In this document: positions 1-10,614 of the stretch, one piece after another
How the letters are laid out: each line of letters opens with the position of its first letter
Numbering within the stretch: position 1 is the stretch's first letter
From: Deinococcus malanensis
GTDB lineage: Bacteria > Deinococcota > Deinococci > Deinococcales > Deinococcaceae
DNA: 64,000 nucleotides
NCBI RefSeq assembly: GCF_014647655.1
Contig: NZ_BMPP01000002.1
Coordinates: 62,001 to 126,000 of the forward strand
Reading direction: 5' to 3'
Translations under genes and position numbers: made by a program
Notes under the pieces: model-generated
What the model was told of the DNA's origin: nothing
Database searches by the model: none
Seen by the model: the letters and a program-made list of their open reading frames with translations, nothing else

Positions 1-295
1 TCAGGTGGCGGACCTGGGCTTCATGGGCGCCAACAAAACCGACCCCGACGGCACCGTGCACGAGGTCTACAACGTTCACCTGGCCGGCAGCATTGGCCAG
101 GCGCAGCGCACCGGCACCAAGCTCAAGGGTGCAGTGCACGCCGAGCGCCTCAACGAGTACACGGAAGCCGTACTGACGGATTTCAGCGCCAACAAGCTGC
201 CTGAGGAGAGCTTTGTGGAATACGCCGACCGTGTGGGCCACGAGCGCTTCACGCCCGACGCCGTGCTGGGGCCCAAGGAACTGGTGAGCGTATGA
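1..295 (+). CDS. ferredoxin-dependent sulfite/nitrite reductase, C-terminal part
   Basis: The reading frame is open from the left edge of the window, so only about 97 C-terminal residues are present. The fragment has the look of the C-terminal siroheme/[4Fe-4S] reductase repeat (a DLGFMG start, then [10 protein letters not shown] and a [11 protein letters not shown] stretch). Known members reduce sulfite to sulfide or nitrite to ammonia with six electrons from ferredoxin. Its stop overlaps the cysC start by 4 nt, so it is the upstream part of a sulfate assimilation operon, which favours sulfite as substrate. The catalytic cysteines lie outside the window and could not be checked. Confidence 0.75.
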   Translation, partial: QVADLGFMGANKTDPDGTVHEVYNVHLAGSIGQAQRTGTKLKGAVHAERLNEYTEAVLTDFSANKLPEESFVEYADRVGHERFTPDAVLGPKELVSV

Positions 296-837
296 CCGCG
301 ACCCTGCCGCGTGAAACGGTAGGGACCGGCCGCGTCGTGTGGTTCACCGGCCTCTCCGGTGCCGGCAAAAGCACCCTGGCCAGTGCCCTGTACGAGGAGC
401 TGATCAACCGCGGCGAGCAGGTCGAGCTGCTTGACGGCGACGCCGTACGCGAGAACCTCAGCAAGGGCCTGGGCTTTACCAAGGCTGACCGCGACACCAA
501 CGTGCGCCGCATCGCCTTCGTGGCTGGCCTGTTGGCCAAACACGGCGTCACAGTGCTGGTCAGCGCGATCAGCCCGTACGCCGAGACCCGCCGCGAGGTG
601 CTGGCCAGTCTGCCCAACCCCACCGAAGTCTTCGTGGACGCCCCACTGGAAGTGGTGACCGAACGCGACGTCAAGGGCCTGTACCTGAAAGCCCTGGCTG
701 GCGAGATCGCACACTTCACGGGGGTCAGCGATCCGTACGAAGCGCCCGAGAACCCGGATCTGCATCTGCATACCGACCGGATCAGCGTGCATGACGGCGT
801 GAAGCAACTGCTGGATCATCTGGGGGTAGATGCATGA
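292..837 (+). CDS. cysC: adenylyl-sulfate (APS) kinase
   Basis: A protein of 181 residues, the usual size for a stand-alone APS kinase. It phosphorylates adenosine 5'-phosphosulfate to PAPS with ATP in the cytoplasm. Visible motifs are the P-loop GLSGAGKST near residue 20, the [14 protein letters not shown]-binding segment, and ISPYAETR. The ATG overlaps the upstream reductase stop (ATGA), and its own stop overlaps the cysH start in the same way, so the three genes are probably co-translated. Confidence 0.93.
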   Translation: MTATLPRETVGTGRVVWFTGLSGAGKSTLASALYEELINRGEQVELLDGDAVRENLSKGLGFTKADRDTNVRRIAFVAGLLAKHGVTVLVSAISPYAETRREVLASLPNPTEVFVDAPLEVVTERDVKGLYLKALAGEIAHFTGVSDPYEAPENPDLHLHTDRISVHDGVKQLLDHLGVDA

Positions 838-1610
838 CCGCTATCAACGATCGGCCCGAGATCCGTACGCCTGAGCAGGGTGGCGCGCCTCTGACCACCG
901 AGCCCCGTGCGCCGCGCGCCGAGAGCGGTGTGGCTGACCGCAGTGCACCGGCCTTTGGCCCGGAAACCGATGCGCTGGACGTCATCCGCTGGGCGCTGGC
1001 AGTCCACCCGGATCTGCTGATGCCCAGCGCCTTCAACCTCAACGGAGTGGTGCTGCTGGACTTGGCCGTGAAGGCCGGGTACCGGGGTGAAGTGGTCTTT
1101 GTAGATACCGGCTACCATTTCCCCGAGACCCTTCAGACCCGTGACCGCCTCGCCTCGCGCTACCCGGACCTCACCTTCATCACCCTGAATGCCGGCGCAC
1201 ACCCCGAAGACGGCCAGACCCCGGCGGACCTGTACGCCAGCGACCCCGACGCCTGCTGCGCGACCCGTAAAGTGGCGCCGCTGCAGGGGTACCTGCGTCA
1301 GAAAGCGCCTTCGGCGCTGCTCAATGCGCGCAGCCGTGACCAGGCGACCACGCGCGCCGACATTCCCTTTGTCGAGACCGGTGTGCGCGTGAAGGTCAAC
1401 CCGCTGGCCCACTGGACCCGTGAGCGCCTTGAAGCCTATGCCCAGGAACACGACCTGCCGGTCAACCCGCTGTACTGGGACGGCTTCCTGAGCGTGGGCT
1501 GCTGGACCTGTACGCGCGCCGTGCGCCCCGGAGAGGACGCCCGCGCGGGCCGCTGGGCTGGTAAGGGCAAGACTGAATGTGGCCTGTGGGCCGGCGGCAA
1601 CGCCCTCTAA
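834..1610 (+). CDS. cysH: phosphoadenylyl/adenylyl-sulfate reductase
   Basis: A 258-residue thioredoxin-dependent reductase that converts activated sulfate to sulfite. The Cys-Cys pair (residues 141-142, in [10 protein letters not shown]) and the later CWTC (residues 223 and 226) are the four ligands of the [4Fe-4S] cluster found in APS-type reductases. The C-terminal ECG motif carries the catalytic cysteine (near residue 249). By these family rules the enzyme should accept APS directly; PAPS use is not excluded. The first 40 residues are low-complexity and may be an extension. It is the last gene before a T-rich terminator. Confidence 0.92.
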   Translation: MTAINDRPEIRTPEQGGAPLTTEPRAPRAESGVADRSAPAFGPETDALDVIRWALAVHPDLLMPSAFNLNGVVLLDLAVKAGYRGEVVFVDTGYHFPETLQTRDRLASRYPDLTFITLNAGAHPEDGQTPADLYASDPDACCATRKVAPLQGYLRQKAPSALLNARSRDQATTRADIPFVETGVRVKVNPLAHWTRERLEAYAQEHDLPVNPLYWDGFLSVGCWTCTRAVRPGEDARAGRWAGKGKTECGLWAGGNAL

Positions 1611-1626
1611 GGACCGCCCTTTTTTT
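1593..1626 (+). terminator. probable intrinsic terminator after cysH
   Basis: A GGCGG/CCGCC stem (arms 1593-1597 and 1614-1618) is followed by seven T (1620-1626). The 5' arm lies within the last cysH codons. The stem is short, so the call rests mostly on the T-tract and its position between cysH and sat. Confidence 0.45.
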
Positions 1627-1692
1627 ACCTCCAATTGTTGAGTTGTTTTATCCACGAGTCCCAACGGACCACTCTTTTGAGGTTTTCCTGAT

Positions 1693-2862
1693 ATGACGAT
1701 CCTGCTTCCAGAAACCGCAATCCTGCCCACGCCGCTTGGAGGCACCCTCGTAAACGCTCTGCGCCGCGCCGGCCATGACTTCGATCCGGCCGAACTGCGT
1801 GAGCTGCCCCGTCTGGCGTTGAGCGAACGCAGCGCCGCCGACCTGGAGATGCTGGGCACCGGCGCCTACTCGCCGCTGCGCGGCTTCGTGGGCGAGGCCG
1901 ACTACCTCAGCATCATCGAGCGCATGCGGCTGGCTGACGGCACGCCCTGGAGCATTCCGATCACGCTGCCGGTCACGCGCGAGGAAGCGGGCGCCCTGAG
2001 TGGCCGCGTGGTGCTGACCCACGGCGGTCAGGATGTCGGCTGGATCGACATTCAGGAGAAGTTCGAGGTGCGCAGGAGCCTGGAGGCCCGCGAGGTCTAC
2101 CGCACCGAGGACCCTGCGCACCCGGGCGTGGCTGCGCTGCTGGCCCAGGGTGAGGTCAACCTGGCCGGTCCGGTGGCGCTGTTTGAGGTCCCGCGCGGCG
2201 CGTTCCCCCGCCATCACCGCACGCCCGCCGAGGTCCGTGAAGTGATCGAGGCACGTGGCTGGCGCAGCACGGTGGCCTTCCAGACCCGCAACCCCATTCA
2301 CCGCGCCCACGAGTACCTGCAGAAAGTGGCGCTGGAACTCGTGGACGGTCTGCTGCTGCATCCGCTGGTCGGCGCCACCAAGGGCGACGACGTGCCGGCC
2401 GATACCCGCGTCAAGGCCTACGAGGTGCTGCTCGACAACTATTATCCCCAGGAGCGCACCCTGCTCAGCGTGTACCCGGCCGCCATGCGCTACGCCGGCC
2501 CGCGTGAAGCGATCCTGCACGCGCTCTCCAGGCGCAACTACGGCGTGACGCACTTCATCGTGGGGCGCGATCACGCGGGAGTGGGCAGCTACTACGGGAC
2601 CTACGACGCGCAGGAGATTTTCAGCGCCTACACGCCGCAGGAACTTGGAGTTCAGATCCTGAAATTCGAGCACACCTTCTATTGCCAGTCGTGCGGGCAA
2701 CTGGTCAGCCCGCGCACGTGCCCCCACGACTCCAGCCATCATCTGGTGCTGAGCGGCACGAAGGTCCGCGAGAAGCTGCGTGCGGGCGAAACCCTGCCGG
2801 CTGAATTTACCCGGCCCGAGGTGGCCGAGGTGCTGCGCGCAGCCTACACGGCCCAGGGATAA
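1693..2862 (+). CDS. sat: sulfate adenylyltransferase (ATP sulfurylase)
   Basis: A 389-residue homo-oligomeric ATP sulfurylase of the bacterial Sat type. It makes APS from ATP and sulfate, the first step of sulfate activation. It shows the [10 protein letters not shown] nucleotide-binding motif near residue 197 and [12 protein letters not shown] further on. The CQSCGQ and RTCPHD cysteines form the zinc-binding site known from the Thermus enzyme. It lies 82 bp after cysH, behind a likely terminator, so it may also have its own promoter. The start has a weak purine-rich RBS (GAGG) about 10 nt upstream. Confidence 0.95.
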   Translation: MTILLPETAILPTPLGGTLVNALRRAGHDFDPAELRELPRLALSERSAADLEMLGTGAYSPLRGFVGEADYLSIIERMRLADGTPWSIPITLPVTREEAGALSGRVVLTHGGQDVGWIDIQEKFEVRRSLEAREVYRTEDPAHPGVAALLAQGEVNLAGPVALFEVPRGAFPRHHRTPAEVREVIEARGWRSTVAFQTRNPIHRAHEYLQKVALELVDGLLLHPLVGATKGDDVPADTRVKAYEVLLDNYYPQERTLLSVYPAAMRYAGPREAILHALSRRNYGVTHFIVGRDHAGVGSYYGTYDAQEIFSAYTPQELGVQILKFEHTFYCQSCGQLVSPRTCPHDSSHHLVLSGTKVREKLRAGETLPAEFTRPEVAEVLRAAYTAQG

Positions 2863-2882
2863 AACCTCACGCTCCTCGCTGG

Positions 2883-2923
2883 ACGGCTGCGGAAGATGAT
2901 CTTCTTCCAGCCGTTCCGGTTTT
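2883..2923 (+). terminator. hairpin between sat and the sulfonate transporter genes
   Basis: An inverted repeat pairs ACGGCT with AGCCGT (outer) and GGAAGA with TCTTCC (inner), with a short bulge, between 2883 and 2914. A TTTT run follows at 2920-2923. It is a plausible terminator for sat or an attenuator for the transporter genes. Confidence 0.45.
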
Positions 2924-2956
2924 CCTTTGCTGCCCCCGCCCCCTCTGGAGGACGTG

Positions 2957-3160
2957 ATGAAGAAGCTGCACCGAAGTTCCGGTACCGCGGTCTTGTTGAC
3001 CCTGAACGGCCCGCTGCCCCTAAGTCCCTACACCTCTGCGCAGCCGGCCACAACCGTGCGCCTGGGATTCTTTCTGAACCTGACGCATGCGCTGGCCCAG
3101 AACGTGGAAACCGGGTATGCCCCCAGCGTTCCGGACCTCTCGCAGTTTATGAGGAAGTGA
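2957..3160 (+). pseudogene. remnant of a sulfonate/nitrate-type ABC substrate-binding protein
   Basis: Only 67 residues remain. An RBS (GGAGG, 2947-2951) and an ATG are followed by a signal-peptide-like N-terminus (MKKLHRSS...). Then comes VRLGFFLNLTHALA, the first-strand motif of SsuA/TauA/NMT1-type binding proteins (usual form VRLGFFPNLTHAPAL). Directly after this the frame runs into a short tail and a stop, so about 250 residues are missing relative to the family. The permease and ATPase genes follow at once. I infer an internal deletion that left the ends; whether the tail is the true C-terminus is uncertain. Confidence 0.6.
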
Positions 3161-3164
3161 CGCA

Positions 3165-3998
3165 GTGACGACCCTGAGCCCTGAGCTGAACCGTCCCGGG
3201 ACGCGCGGCCTCTCCCGCTGGCGGGTGCTGAGCTGGCAGCTGTCTGGTCTGGCACTGATTCTGGCCATCTGGTGGCTGGTCACGGACGTACTGAAGCTGT
3301 ACCCCCCTTACGTGTTTCCCGGGCCAAAAGCGGTCTGGACCGAGATCAGTTACGGCCTGTGGGGAACCGGTCCGCAGGACGGAAAACTGCTGGCCGCAAT
3401 CGCCGGCAGTTTGCGGCGCGTGCTTACCGGCTATCTGGTGGCGGTGGTGCTGGGCGGCCTGATGGGCCTGCTGATGGGTGCGTGGCTGCCGCTGCGGGCC
3501 ACGGTCGGTGCCTACCTGACCGGTCTGCAGAGCATCCCCAGCATCGCCTTCGTGCCGTTCGCCATCCTGTTTTTCGGGCTCAACGAGCGCGCGGTGCTGT
3601 TCGTGGTGATTCTTGAGGGCTTTATTCCGGTGGCACTGGCCGTGTCCGGCGCGCTGCTCAACGTGCCGCCTGCCCTGCGTATCGCCGGGCGGACCCTGGG
3701 GGCCAGCGGCCCGGCGCTCACCTTGCGCGTGCTGCTGCCGGCCTCTGTCCCCAACCTGCTGACCGGCCTGCGTACCGCCTGGAGCTTCGCGTGGCGCGCG
3801 CTGGTCGGGGGGGAACTGCTGATCGCCGGGGCCAAGAGCCTGGGCGAACAGCTGGAGGTCGGACGCAATACCGCCAACGTGGCCCTGGTGCTCTCCACCA
3901 TCATCATCATCGGCATCATTGGTGGGCTGTTTGATTCGCTGCTGCGCGCTGTGGAGGCCCGCGTCAGACGTGACTACGGCCTGGAGGTGCCACAATGA
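3165..3998 (+). CDS. ssuC: ABC transporter permease, sulfonate/taurine/nitrate type
   Basis: A 277-residue inner-membrane permease with about six hydrophobic segments. It contains the family segment [17 protein letters not shown] and the cytoplasmic coupling region around [23 protein letters not shown]. It starts with GTG 5 nt after the binding-protein remnant and overlaps the ATPase start by 4 nt. Proximity to the sulfate assimilation genes favours sulfonates or a related sulfur source over nitrate, but the substrate cannot be read from the sequence. Confidence 0.85.
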   Translation: MTTLSPELNRPGTRGLSRWRVLSWQLSGLALILAIWWLVTDVLKLYPPYVFPGPKAVWTEISYGLWGTGPQDGKLLAAIAGSLRRVLTGYLVAVVLGGLMGLLMGAWLPLRATVGAYLTGLQSIPSIAFVPFAILFFGLNERAVLFVVILEGFIPVALAVSGALLNVPPALRIAGRTLGASGPALTLRVLLPASVPNLLTGLRTAWSFAWRALVGGELLIAGAKSLGEQLEVGRNTANVALVLSTIIIIGIIGGLFDSLLRAVEARVRRDYGLEVPQ

Positions 3999-4765
3999 CG
4001 GCCACGATGGAAACGCCGCGCACAGACCGTCAGGCGGCCGCACAGCACCGGACCCAGGGTGACAGCCTGACCCTCGACAACGTGACCTTCCGGTACGGGC
4101 GCGGGCAGGCCGGTCTGGGCCCTATCGACCTGCACGTCGAGCCCGGCGAGTTCCTGTGTGTGGTCGGGCCCTCGGGCAGCGGGAAAAGTACGCTGCTGAG
4201 CCTGCTGGCCGGCTTTCTGCGCCCGCAGCGTGGGCAGATCCGCCTCGCCGATGCTCCGCTGACCGGTCCCCACCCCCGGCTCACCCTGGTCCAGCAGGAA
4301 GCCGCACTGTTTCCCTGGCTGACCGTGGCGGGCAATGTGGGTTTCGGACTGCGCAGAGTGCCGCGCCCGGAACGGGAAACGCGGGTGCTTGACGCGTTGC
4401 GGCAGGTGGGCTTGCAGGGCTACGAAAAGCGCCGGGTCCACGAGCTCAGTGGTGGCCAGCGCCAGAGGGTGAGCCTGGCCCGCGCGCTGGCTGTCCGGCC
4501 GGGGCTGCTGCTGCTGGACGAGCCGTTCAGTGCCCTGGATGTACAGACCCGCACCGGACTGGCCGACGAACTGCTGGGCATCTGGTGGGCCCACAAACTG
4601 ACGGTGGTGTTCGTGACCCATCACCTGGACGAGGCACTGCACCTGGGCCGGCGCGTCATCGCCCTGCGCAATGGCGAGATCGCCCTGGACGCGCCGGCGA
4701 AGTCGCTGAGCGTGCAGCAGCTGCGCGAGGCGCTTGAGGACGGGCAGTCCAGCTTCAGCCCCTGA
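3995..4765 (+). CDS. ssuB: ABC transporter ATP-binding protein, sulfonate/taurine type
   Basis: A 256-residue ABC ATPase of the SsuB/TauB/NrtD group. Walker A is GPSGSGKST (near residue 53), the Q-loop region is QQEAALFPW, the signature is [15 protein letters not shown], Walker B is [12 protein letters not shown], and the H-loop is VTHHLDEA. It energises the permease encoded just upstream, with which it overlaps by 4 nt. The first 25 residues are a family-atypical polar extension. Confidence 0.88.
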   Translation: MTATMETPRTDRQAAAQHRTQGDSLTLDNVTFRYGRGQAGLGPIDLHVEPGEFLCVVGPSGSGKSTLLSLLAGFLRPQRGQIRLADAPLTGPHPRLTLVQQEAALFPWLTVAGNVGFGLRRVPRPERETRVLDALRQVGLQGYEKRRVHELSGGQRQRVSLARALAVRPGLLLLDEPFSALDVQTRTGLADELLGIWWAHKLTVVFVTHHLDEALHLGRRVIALRNGEIALDAPAKSLSVQQLREALEDGQSSFSP

Positions 4766-4794
4766 GTACCGGGCCTCGTCAGTGCAAGGAGCGT

Positions 4795-4855
4795 CGCGGA
4801 CCCTGGGCAAAGGTCCGCGGCACTTTTGCGGACAGGGCGGCGAGCCGCCGCCCTG
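4795..4855 (+). terminator. tandem hairpins downstream of ssuB
   Basis: Two stable stems stand in tandem. CGCGGACC/GGTCCGCG (4795-4802 and 4812-4819) is followed by a short TTTT. CAGGGCGGCG/CGCCGCCCTG (4833-4842 and 4846-4855) has a 3-nt loop. Together they probably end the transporter transcript; no long T-tract is present. Confidence 0.5.
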
Positions 4856-5297
4856 GGCAGTCTGCACGTTACCGCGGGGCAATTGGCGGGGTAGCGGCCA
4901 TGCTCATCTCGTTGGACACAAAGGGTTAGAGGCGGGCACCCTCCAGATTACCGGCTTTCCCGTGCCCGATGTTGATTTTCGCAGGATAGAAGTGCGTTCT
5001 CGGGCATCCCTGACTACCCCTGCACGGTCGGCCGCGGCAACCCGCTGGCCGAAGGTGCCCTTACGGCGCCTCGGCTGAAGAAAGGAGAGGAACACCTATG
5101 GTGGCGCTGACACTGTCTGGGCCGCCACAGAACTTGCGAGGCACAGGCGGAGGGAGTCCAGCCCCGTCTTATTTCCTCCTGAAAAGCTGGCCAGAAGGTA
5201 CCGAGTGTTAGAAGCTGCCTGAAACGCTGACATTGGTCCAGCGTGTCAACCAGAGTGCTGACTCAAACCCGCAGTGCAGCTTCCAAAACAGCTGAGA
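4856..5297. other. gene-poor spacer
   Basis: No convincing protein-coding gene fills this stretch. Open frames here are short and have no recognisable motif. It contains an AGGTGCC/GGCGCCT hairpin at 5055-5073, a strong RBS-like AAAGGAGAGG just before 5098, and a distant 8-bp inverted repeat (5211-5218 with 5276-5283). It may be decayed sequence or hold an unrecognised regulatory RNA. Confidence 0.4.
5098..5211 (+). CDS. possible 37-residue small protein
   Basis: An ATG sits a good distance (6 nt) after AAAGGAGAGG, one of the best Shine-Dalgarno matches in the window, and opens a 37-codon frame ending in TAG. The predicted peptide is Gly/Pro-rich in its first half and resembles nothing I know. 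The only support is the RBS. Confidence 0.25.
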   Translation: MVALTLSGPPQNLRGTGGGSPAPSYFLLKSWPEGTEC

Positions 5298-5298
5298 T

Positions 5299-6702
5299 TC
5301 AGTGAGCGGGCGCAGGATCCCGGCCCCGCTGCTCCAGCGCAAGCTTTTCCCAGTTGATGCGGCGGCGGCGCCACTCGAACACGCAGACCTTGGCCAGCTC
5401 CTCCAGGGCACGTGCCAGGAACACTCCCCATACCCCCAGCGGCGTGTACAGCCCGAGCCAGATCGCCAGCGGCAGACCAACGATAAATGCACCCACGACA
5501 TCGCCGATGATGACGCCCTTGCCGTCGCCTGCGCTGGGCAGCACCCCGCCACCCACGATCATGTTGCGCACCTTAACCACCTGAATAACCGCGCCCAGCA
5601 GGATGCCCACCAGGGCAATGTGGTGCACCTCGGCGCCGACCTTGGGAAACAGGCCCGGCACCACCAGCGCACTCAGGCCGAACAGCACCCCGAAGCCCAC
5701 CCCGGTCACCAGCCCGGCACGGGTAATCCGCCTCAGCCAGGTCCGGGCTCCCTGGGCGTCCCCAGCACCCAGGCTGCGTCCGATCAGCACGGTGGCGGCG
5801 CTCATCAGGCCGAAGGAACCGACGATAAAGATGCCTTCCAGTGTGCCCACGATCTGACTGGCTGCCAGCGCCTGGGTACCCACCCGCGCAAAAACAGCCG
5901 CGTAGAGAAAGCCTCCCAGGCTCCAGGCGAACTCGGTAAAGGCCAGAGGCGCCGAGACGCTGACCAGTGGACCGATGATGCCGCGCCGGGTCCCCGGCCT
6001 GGGCAGCGTCAGGCGGGCCAGCCGCCGCGGGCCATACACCTGATAGGCCAGCAAGGTCACCTTCAGGACATTGCTGATCACCAGCGCCCAGGCGGCCCCG
6101 ACGACGCCCAGTTCAGGCAGCGGGCCCACCCCGAACACCAGCCCGTAGGCCGCCACGACCTCGACCAGCACAGCAATGGTTGTGGCGATCAGCGGCGTTC
6201 GGGCGTGGCCCAGCGAACGCAGCGCTCCGCTGAGAATCCAGCCCAGAATGCCTGGCACGAACGACAGCATGCCCACCTGCATATAGGGCGTGGCCGTCGC
6301 GGTAACCTCTGCAGCCCCGCCGGCAAGCCGCAGCAGGCCCCCCGCTCCCAGCACGATCGGTACGGTCAGCACCCCGGCCACCACGGCGCTGAACACCAGG
6401 GCCAGGGTCAGGGTGTGGTTGACTCCGGCAGGATCGTTGGCTCCGGCGCGCCGCGCCACCAGGATGCTGGTTCCACTGCCCAGGGCGCCCAGCGTGATGA
6501 AAAACAGGAAGCTGAGGCTGCCGGTCAGTCCGACGGCGGCGACCGCCACAGCGCCCAGCGTGCCGACGATGACCTGATTGACGAAGGTCAGCACCAGTTG
6601 AATGACCATTTCCAGACTGACTGGCACGGCAATGGAGCTGATTTCACGCGCCGGGGACTGGATCGATTCAGAAAGGGGGGATGAGGTGGGCGCGGCAGTC
6701 AT
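5299..6702 (-). CDS. MATE family multidrug/cation efflux protein
   Basis: A 467-residue integral membrane protein with about 12 transmembrane segments, the standard size for MATE exporters, which expel cationic drugs in exchange for Na+ or H+. Typical features are the N-terminal segment [20 protein letters not shown] and the internal two-fold repeat, in which a second [20 protein letters not shown] half mirrors the first. The ATG is 8 nt after a TACCGT box, so the transcript may be leaderless. It is divergent from homocitrate synthase. Substrate unknown. Confidence 0.88.
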   Translation of the reverse strand: MTAAPTSSPLSESIQSPAREISSIAVPVSLEMVIQLVLTFVNQVIVGTLGAVAVAAVGLTGSLSFLFFITLGALGSGTSILVARRAGANDPAGVNHTLTLALVFSAVVAGVLTVPIVLGAGGLLRLAGGAAEVTATATPYMQVGMLSFVPGILGWILSGALRSLGHARTPLIATTIAVLVEVVAAYGLVFGVGPLPELGVVGAAWALVISNVLKVTLLAYQVYGPRRLARLTLPRPGTRRGIIGPLVSVSAPLAFTEFAWSLGGFLYAAVFARVGTQALAASQIVGTLEGIFIVGSFGLMSAATVLIGRSLGAGDAQGARTWLRRITRAGLVTGVGFGVLFGLSALVVPGLFPKVGAEVHHIALVGILLGAVIQVVKVRNMIVGGGVLPSAGDGKGVIIGDVVGAFIVGLPLAIWLGLYTPLGVWGVFLARALEELAKVCVFEWRRRRINWEKLALEQRGRDPAPAH

Positions 6703-6710
6703 ACCGCGCC

Positions 6711-6716
6711 ACGGTA
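6711..6716 (-). promoter_or_regulatory. -10 box of the MATE gene
   Basis: TACCGT on the minus strand, 8 nt before the ATG; fits a leaderless promoter. Confidence 0.4.
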
Positions 6717-6815
6717 CACCATCACCGCACGACCCCTGTCAGCCAAATGGCGCACCGGCATACACAGCGCCTCCAGATCGCCGAATATCAAATGAAAGGA
6801 TTTTATGCACTTTGA

Positions 6816-8028
<1,213 letters not shown>

Positions 8029-8037
8029 GGCAAAGTC

Positions 8038-8489
8038 TTGGAACCTCGCCGAGACAGTGCGTCTCCCGGTCCTCGTCGGTCGCTGGCAAAATTTTACCGG
8101 CTGCCCCGCCCCAGTCCGCCAGACGGGAAGACAAGCAGCTTTCGCTCGGGACTCGTTGACCGCTGCGAGCGTCTGTTATGGACGCCCCTTCAGGATTTCG
8201 GTCCGGAGGACTGCCGCGTCATGCTTCACCAGCGCTTCAACCCTGAGGTTCTGGTTCCTCTGGTCCTGCCCCTGCTTGAAAAAATCCCCTGGAGGACGGC
8301 AACGTTTACGACGGCGACGTGCTCAGCAGCGTGGTGCACCTGACGGAAGGGTTCTGGGAGGATTCTCCCGACCTCCTCGCGTGGGTTCAGGCGGTGGCCG
8401 GGCGCGCCCTGACCCGGTCCGGGTTGCCGGCATCGGTCCTCCAGGATATTCACGCCTTCCAGGCAAGAACAGGCCCGCTGTCCCCCTGA
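8038..8489 (+). pseudogene. CdiI-type contact-dependent inhibition immunity protein, frameshifted
   Basis: Two frames together spell one protein. The first frame gives LVDRCERLLWTPLQDF, then EDCRVMLHQ, then LVPLVLPLLEK. After the A-run at 8279-8284 the next frame gives DGNVYDGDVLSSVVHL and EGFWEDSPDLL, ending at TGA 8487-8489. Adding one A to the run restores LLEKNPLEDGNVYDGDVL, the hallmark of the CdiI_2-like immunity family (LVPLALEVLE..P...GDFYPGDLL). No ATG or GTG is seen at the start; TTG 8038 is the best candidate. No adjacent CdiA toxin is visible, so this is an orphan immunity gene or a decayed one. A sequencing error cannot be excluded. Confidence 0.65.
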
Positions 8490-8507
8490 CGTGCTGAAAT
8501 AACGCCC

Positions 8508-9329
8508 ATGACTGAGCCGCTGCTGCCTGCCCGATACCGCGTGTTCGCGCCGCCTGGAGATCAGGGCGGCAAACTGGTCTCGGTACAACCCGCCGCTGGA
8601 GAGGAGGCGTCTACGCAGGCCGCTGCCACGGGCACGCCACTGACGGCCTTCGTGGAAGCCGTGGAATCCAGTCTGGTCACACTGCGCCTGTTCACACCCA
8701 CCCGTGAAAAAGGGGCGTCGGACTCGGGCGCTATTGCCGCCCTCGCCGCGTTGCAGAGCCGGGTTCCCGATGCGCTGGACGTGCAGATGGCCGGAGAAAC
8801 GCAGGCCGCGCAACTGTGCGGCGGAGAGTGGCTCCTGATGCAGGGTGACGTACGCGTGCAACCTGCCGAAGCAGACCTCAGCGGACTGGGACTCGGCCTA
8901 TGTCCGGTGTGGGTCACCTCCGCCGGCCGGCCGAATCTGGCAGTGCAACTCCCGGATCTGGATACACTGACCAGCTTCGTCCCCGGCGAGCGGCCCATCG
9001 CCGAGCTGAACCGGGCCACCGGAACGTCCGGTCTGCTGCTCTTCACGACGGGCGGCGCGGCCCATGTCGGCATGGCCCGGGCCGACGTGAGCTTCCGGGC
9101 CTTCGGGCCACTGAAAGGGTTTCTGGAAGACGCCGCCAGCAGCAACATGTTCGCCTGCCTGACCGGAGTCCTGAGCGTGGCCGGGCTTCTGCCGGACAAC
9201 GCCGACGTGATTCGCGGCGCCCAGCTGATGCCCGGATCTCCCGCCCGGCTGACCGCCCAGTTCACCCCGGCCCCCGACGGAGCGCGCGGCGTCTGGGTCG
9301 GTGGGAGCGCCGCGCCGGTCAGTCCTTGA
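8508..9329 (+). CDS. PhzF-like isomerase/epimerase family protein, divergent
   Basis: A 273-residue protein that follows the PhzF fold order. Near residue 58 VESSLVTLRLFTPTREKGASDSGAIAALA resembles the family's E-S-TAF...RFFTP..E...GH.T.G segment. Near residue 209 FGPLKGFLEDAASSNMFACLTGVL resembles FAP..GV.EDPATGSA. PhzF members isomerise or epimerise small metabolites through a conserved glutamate; a candidate Glu is present but the surrounding motifs are degraded, so activity is uncertain. Its stop overlaps the TTG start of the BenE-type transporter. Confidence 0.55.
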   Translation: MTEPLLPARYRVFAPPGDQGGKLVSVQPAAGEEASTQAAATGTPLTAFVEAVESSLVTLRLFTPTREKGASDSGAIAALAALQSRVPDALDVQMAGETQAAQLCGGEWLLMQGDVRVQPAEADLSGLGLGLCPVWVTSAGRPNLAVQLPDLDTLTSFVPGERPIAELNRATGTSGLLLFTTGGAAHVGMARADVSFRAFGPLKGFLEDAASSNMFACLTGVLSVAGLLPDNADVIRGAQLMPGSPARLTAQFTPAPDGARGVWVGGSAAPVSP

Positions 9330-10525
9330 GGGCGGTCAGCCGGGCGGGGCTGGCCGGGCTGCGAAGCGACGCCTCGCTCTCGGCAGTGCTGGCCGGCGTG
9401 GTGGCGCTGATCGTCAGTGTGGCCAGCAGCATCGGCCTGCTGGTCTCGGCGGCTCAGGACTTTGCCCTTGATGCCACGCAGACCGCGAGCTGGCTGACCT
9501 CCAGTTACCTGGCGATCGGGCTGGGGACCCTGGCCCTCTCGTGGCGGTTCCGTGCCCCGGTGCTGCTGGCCTGGACCACCCCGGGGCTGGCTGTCATTGC
9601 CGCCGTCGCCGCCAGTGGTCAGGCGACCTTTCCCGAGGTGCTGGGCGCCAGCGTTCTCAGTGCACTGGTCATGATCGGTCTGGGCGTGACCGGGGCCTTT
9701 CAGGCCGTCACGTCACGTATTCCACCGGCGCTGGCCGGTGCCCTGCTGGCGGGCGTCCTGCTGCCTTTTATCCTGAAGACCTTTCAGGCCCTGCCGGCTG
9801 CCCCGGTGCCGGTCGCGGGGATGATTGCCGTGTTTCTCGCCGGGCGGCTGTTCTTTCCCCGCTGGGCCGTGCCGGCGGTGCTGGTTACCGGCGCCCTGCT
9901 TTCCGTCGTAACCGGACAGGTCGGCAGCCTCTCAGGAGGTGGCCCCGGCGCACTGCTGCTTCAGAAGCCGAGTTTTGAGCCCGGAACGATGCTGGCCCTG
10001 GCGGCGCCCCTCACGATCCTGACCCTGGCCTCACAGCAGTTGCCCGGAGTGGCCGTGCTGCGTGAGTGCGGATACGGCCGGGTACCAGTCTCGCCACTCA
10101 TCACCTGGACCGGGGTGGCCAGTCTCATTTCGGCACCGTTCGGGGCCCATACCACGAACCTCGCAGCCATCACGGCGGCCATCGCTGCCGGTCATGAATC
10201 CCACCCGGACCCGGCGCGGCGCTGGGTGGCCTGCATCAGTGCGGGTGTCCTGTACGTGCTGCTGGCACTGGGAGCCGGCTGGGTGCTGGGCGCGGTGGGC
10301 GCCATTCCCGGACCGGTTATCGCGGCGCTGGCTGGCCTCTCGCTGGTGGGGACAGCCCTGAGCAGCCTCAGCACGGCCCTGCATGACGAGTCCTGGCGCG
10401 AGGCGGCCTTTGTGACGCTGGTGGTCACCGCCAGCGGCGTCACATTTCTCGGCATAGGCAGCGCGGTATGGGGCCTGCTGGCCGGTGGAGCACTGGCCTG
10501 GACTGGCCGCCGGCTTCTCCGCTAG
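9326..10525 (+). CDS. benE: BenE-type benzoate/H+ symporter family protein
   Basis: A 399-residue membrane protein with about 11-12 hydrophobic segments. Family segments include [32 protein letters not shown] and [17 protein letters not shown], the last being a conserved BenE motif. The longer open frame upstream is out of phase with the PhzF-like gene and has no family similarity. The TTG at 9326, overlapping the previous stop (TTGA), is the logical start and gives the normal family length. No benzoate catabolic genes are nearby, so the substrate is open. Confidence 0.8.
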   Translation: MRAVSRAGLAGLRSDASLSAVLAGVVALIVSVASSIGLLVSAAQDFALDATQTASWLTSSYLAIGLGTLALSWRFRAPVLLAWTTPGLAVIAAVAASGQATFPEVLGASVLSALVMIGLGVTGAFQAVTSRIPPALAGALLAGVLLPFILKTFQALPAAPVPVAGMIAVFLAGRLFFPRWAVPAVLVTGALLSVVTGQVGSLSGGGPGALLLQKPSFEPGTMLALAAPLTILTLASQQLPGVAVLRECGYGRVPVSPLITWTGVASLISAPFGAHTTNLAAITAAIAAGHESHPDPARRWVACISAGVLYVLLALGAGWVLGAVGAIPGPVIAALAGLSLVGTALSSLSTALHDESWREAAFVTLVVTASGVTFLGIGSAVWGLLAGGALAWTGRRLLR

Positions 10526-10601
10526 GACATAGCGGGCATTTCCTTTGCTCTGGTCTATCCGCTTTGCAACGCGGCTTCCTGCGCTTGCCAGTGCCCCTGC
10601 G

Positions 10602-10607
10602 TAGACT
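10602..10607 (+). promoter_or_regulatory. -10 box of rlmN
   Basis: TAGACT 7 nt before the ATG; leaderless promoter layout. Confidence 0.5.
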
Positions 10608-10614
10608 GGCAGGC

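Noticed and set aside
5211..5283. Distant inverted repeat GAAGCTGC...GCAGCTTC as an IS end pair or attachment site
   Set aside because: 8 bp with a 57-bp spacer and no target duplication or transposase; not above chance.
5302..6684. Long plus-strand open frame of 460 codons
   Set aside because: It is the mirror of the MATE gene and its translation is Gln/His/Pro-rich without family features; long antisense frames are common in GC-rich DNA.
8900..9325. N-terminal extension of the BenE-type transporter
   Set aside because: The added Arg/Gly-rich residues overlap the PhzF-like gene in another frame and have no family similarity.
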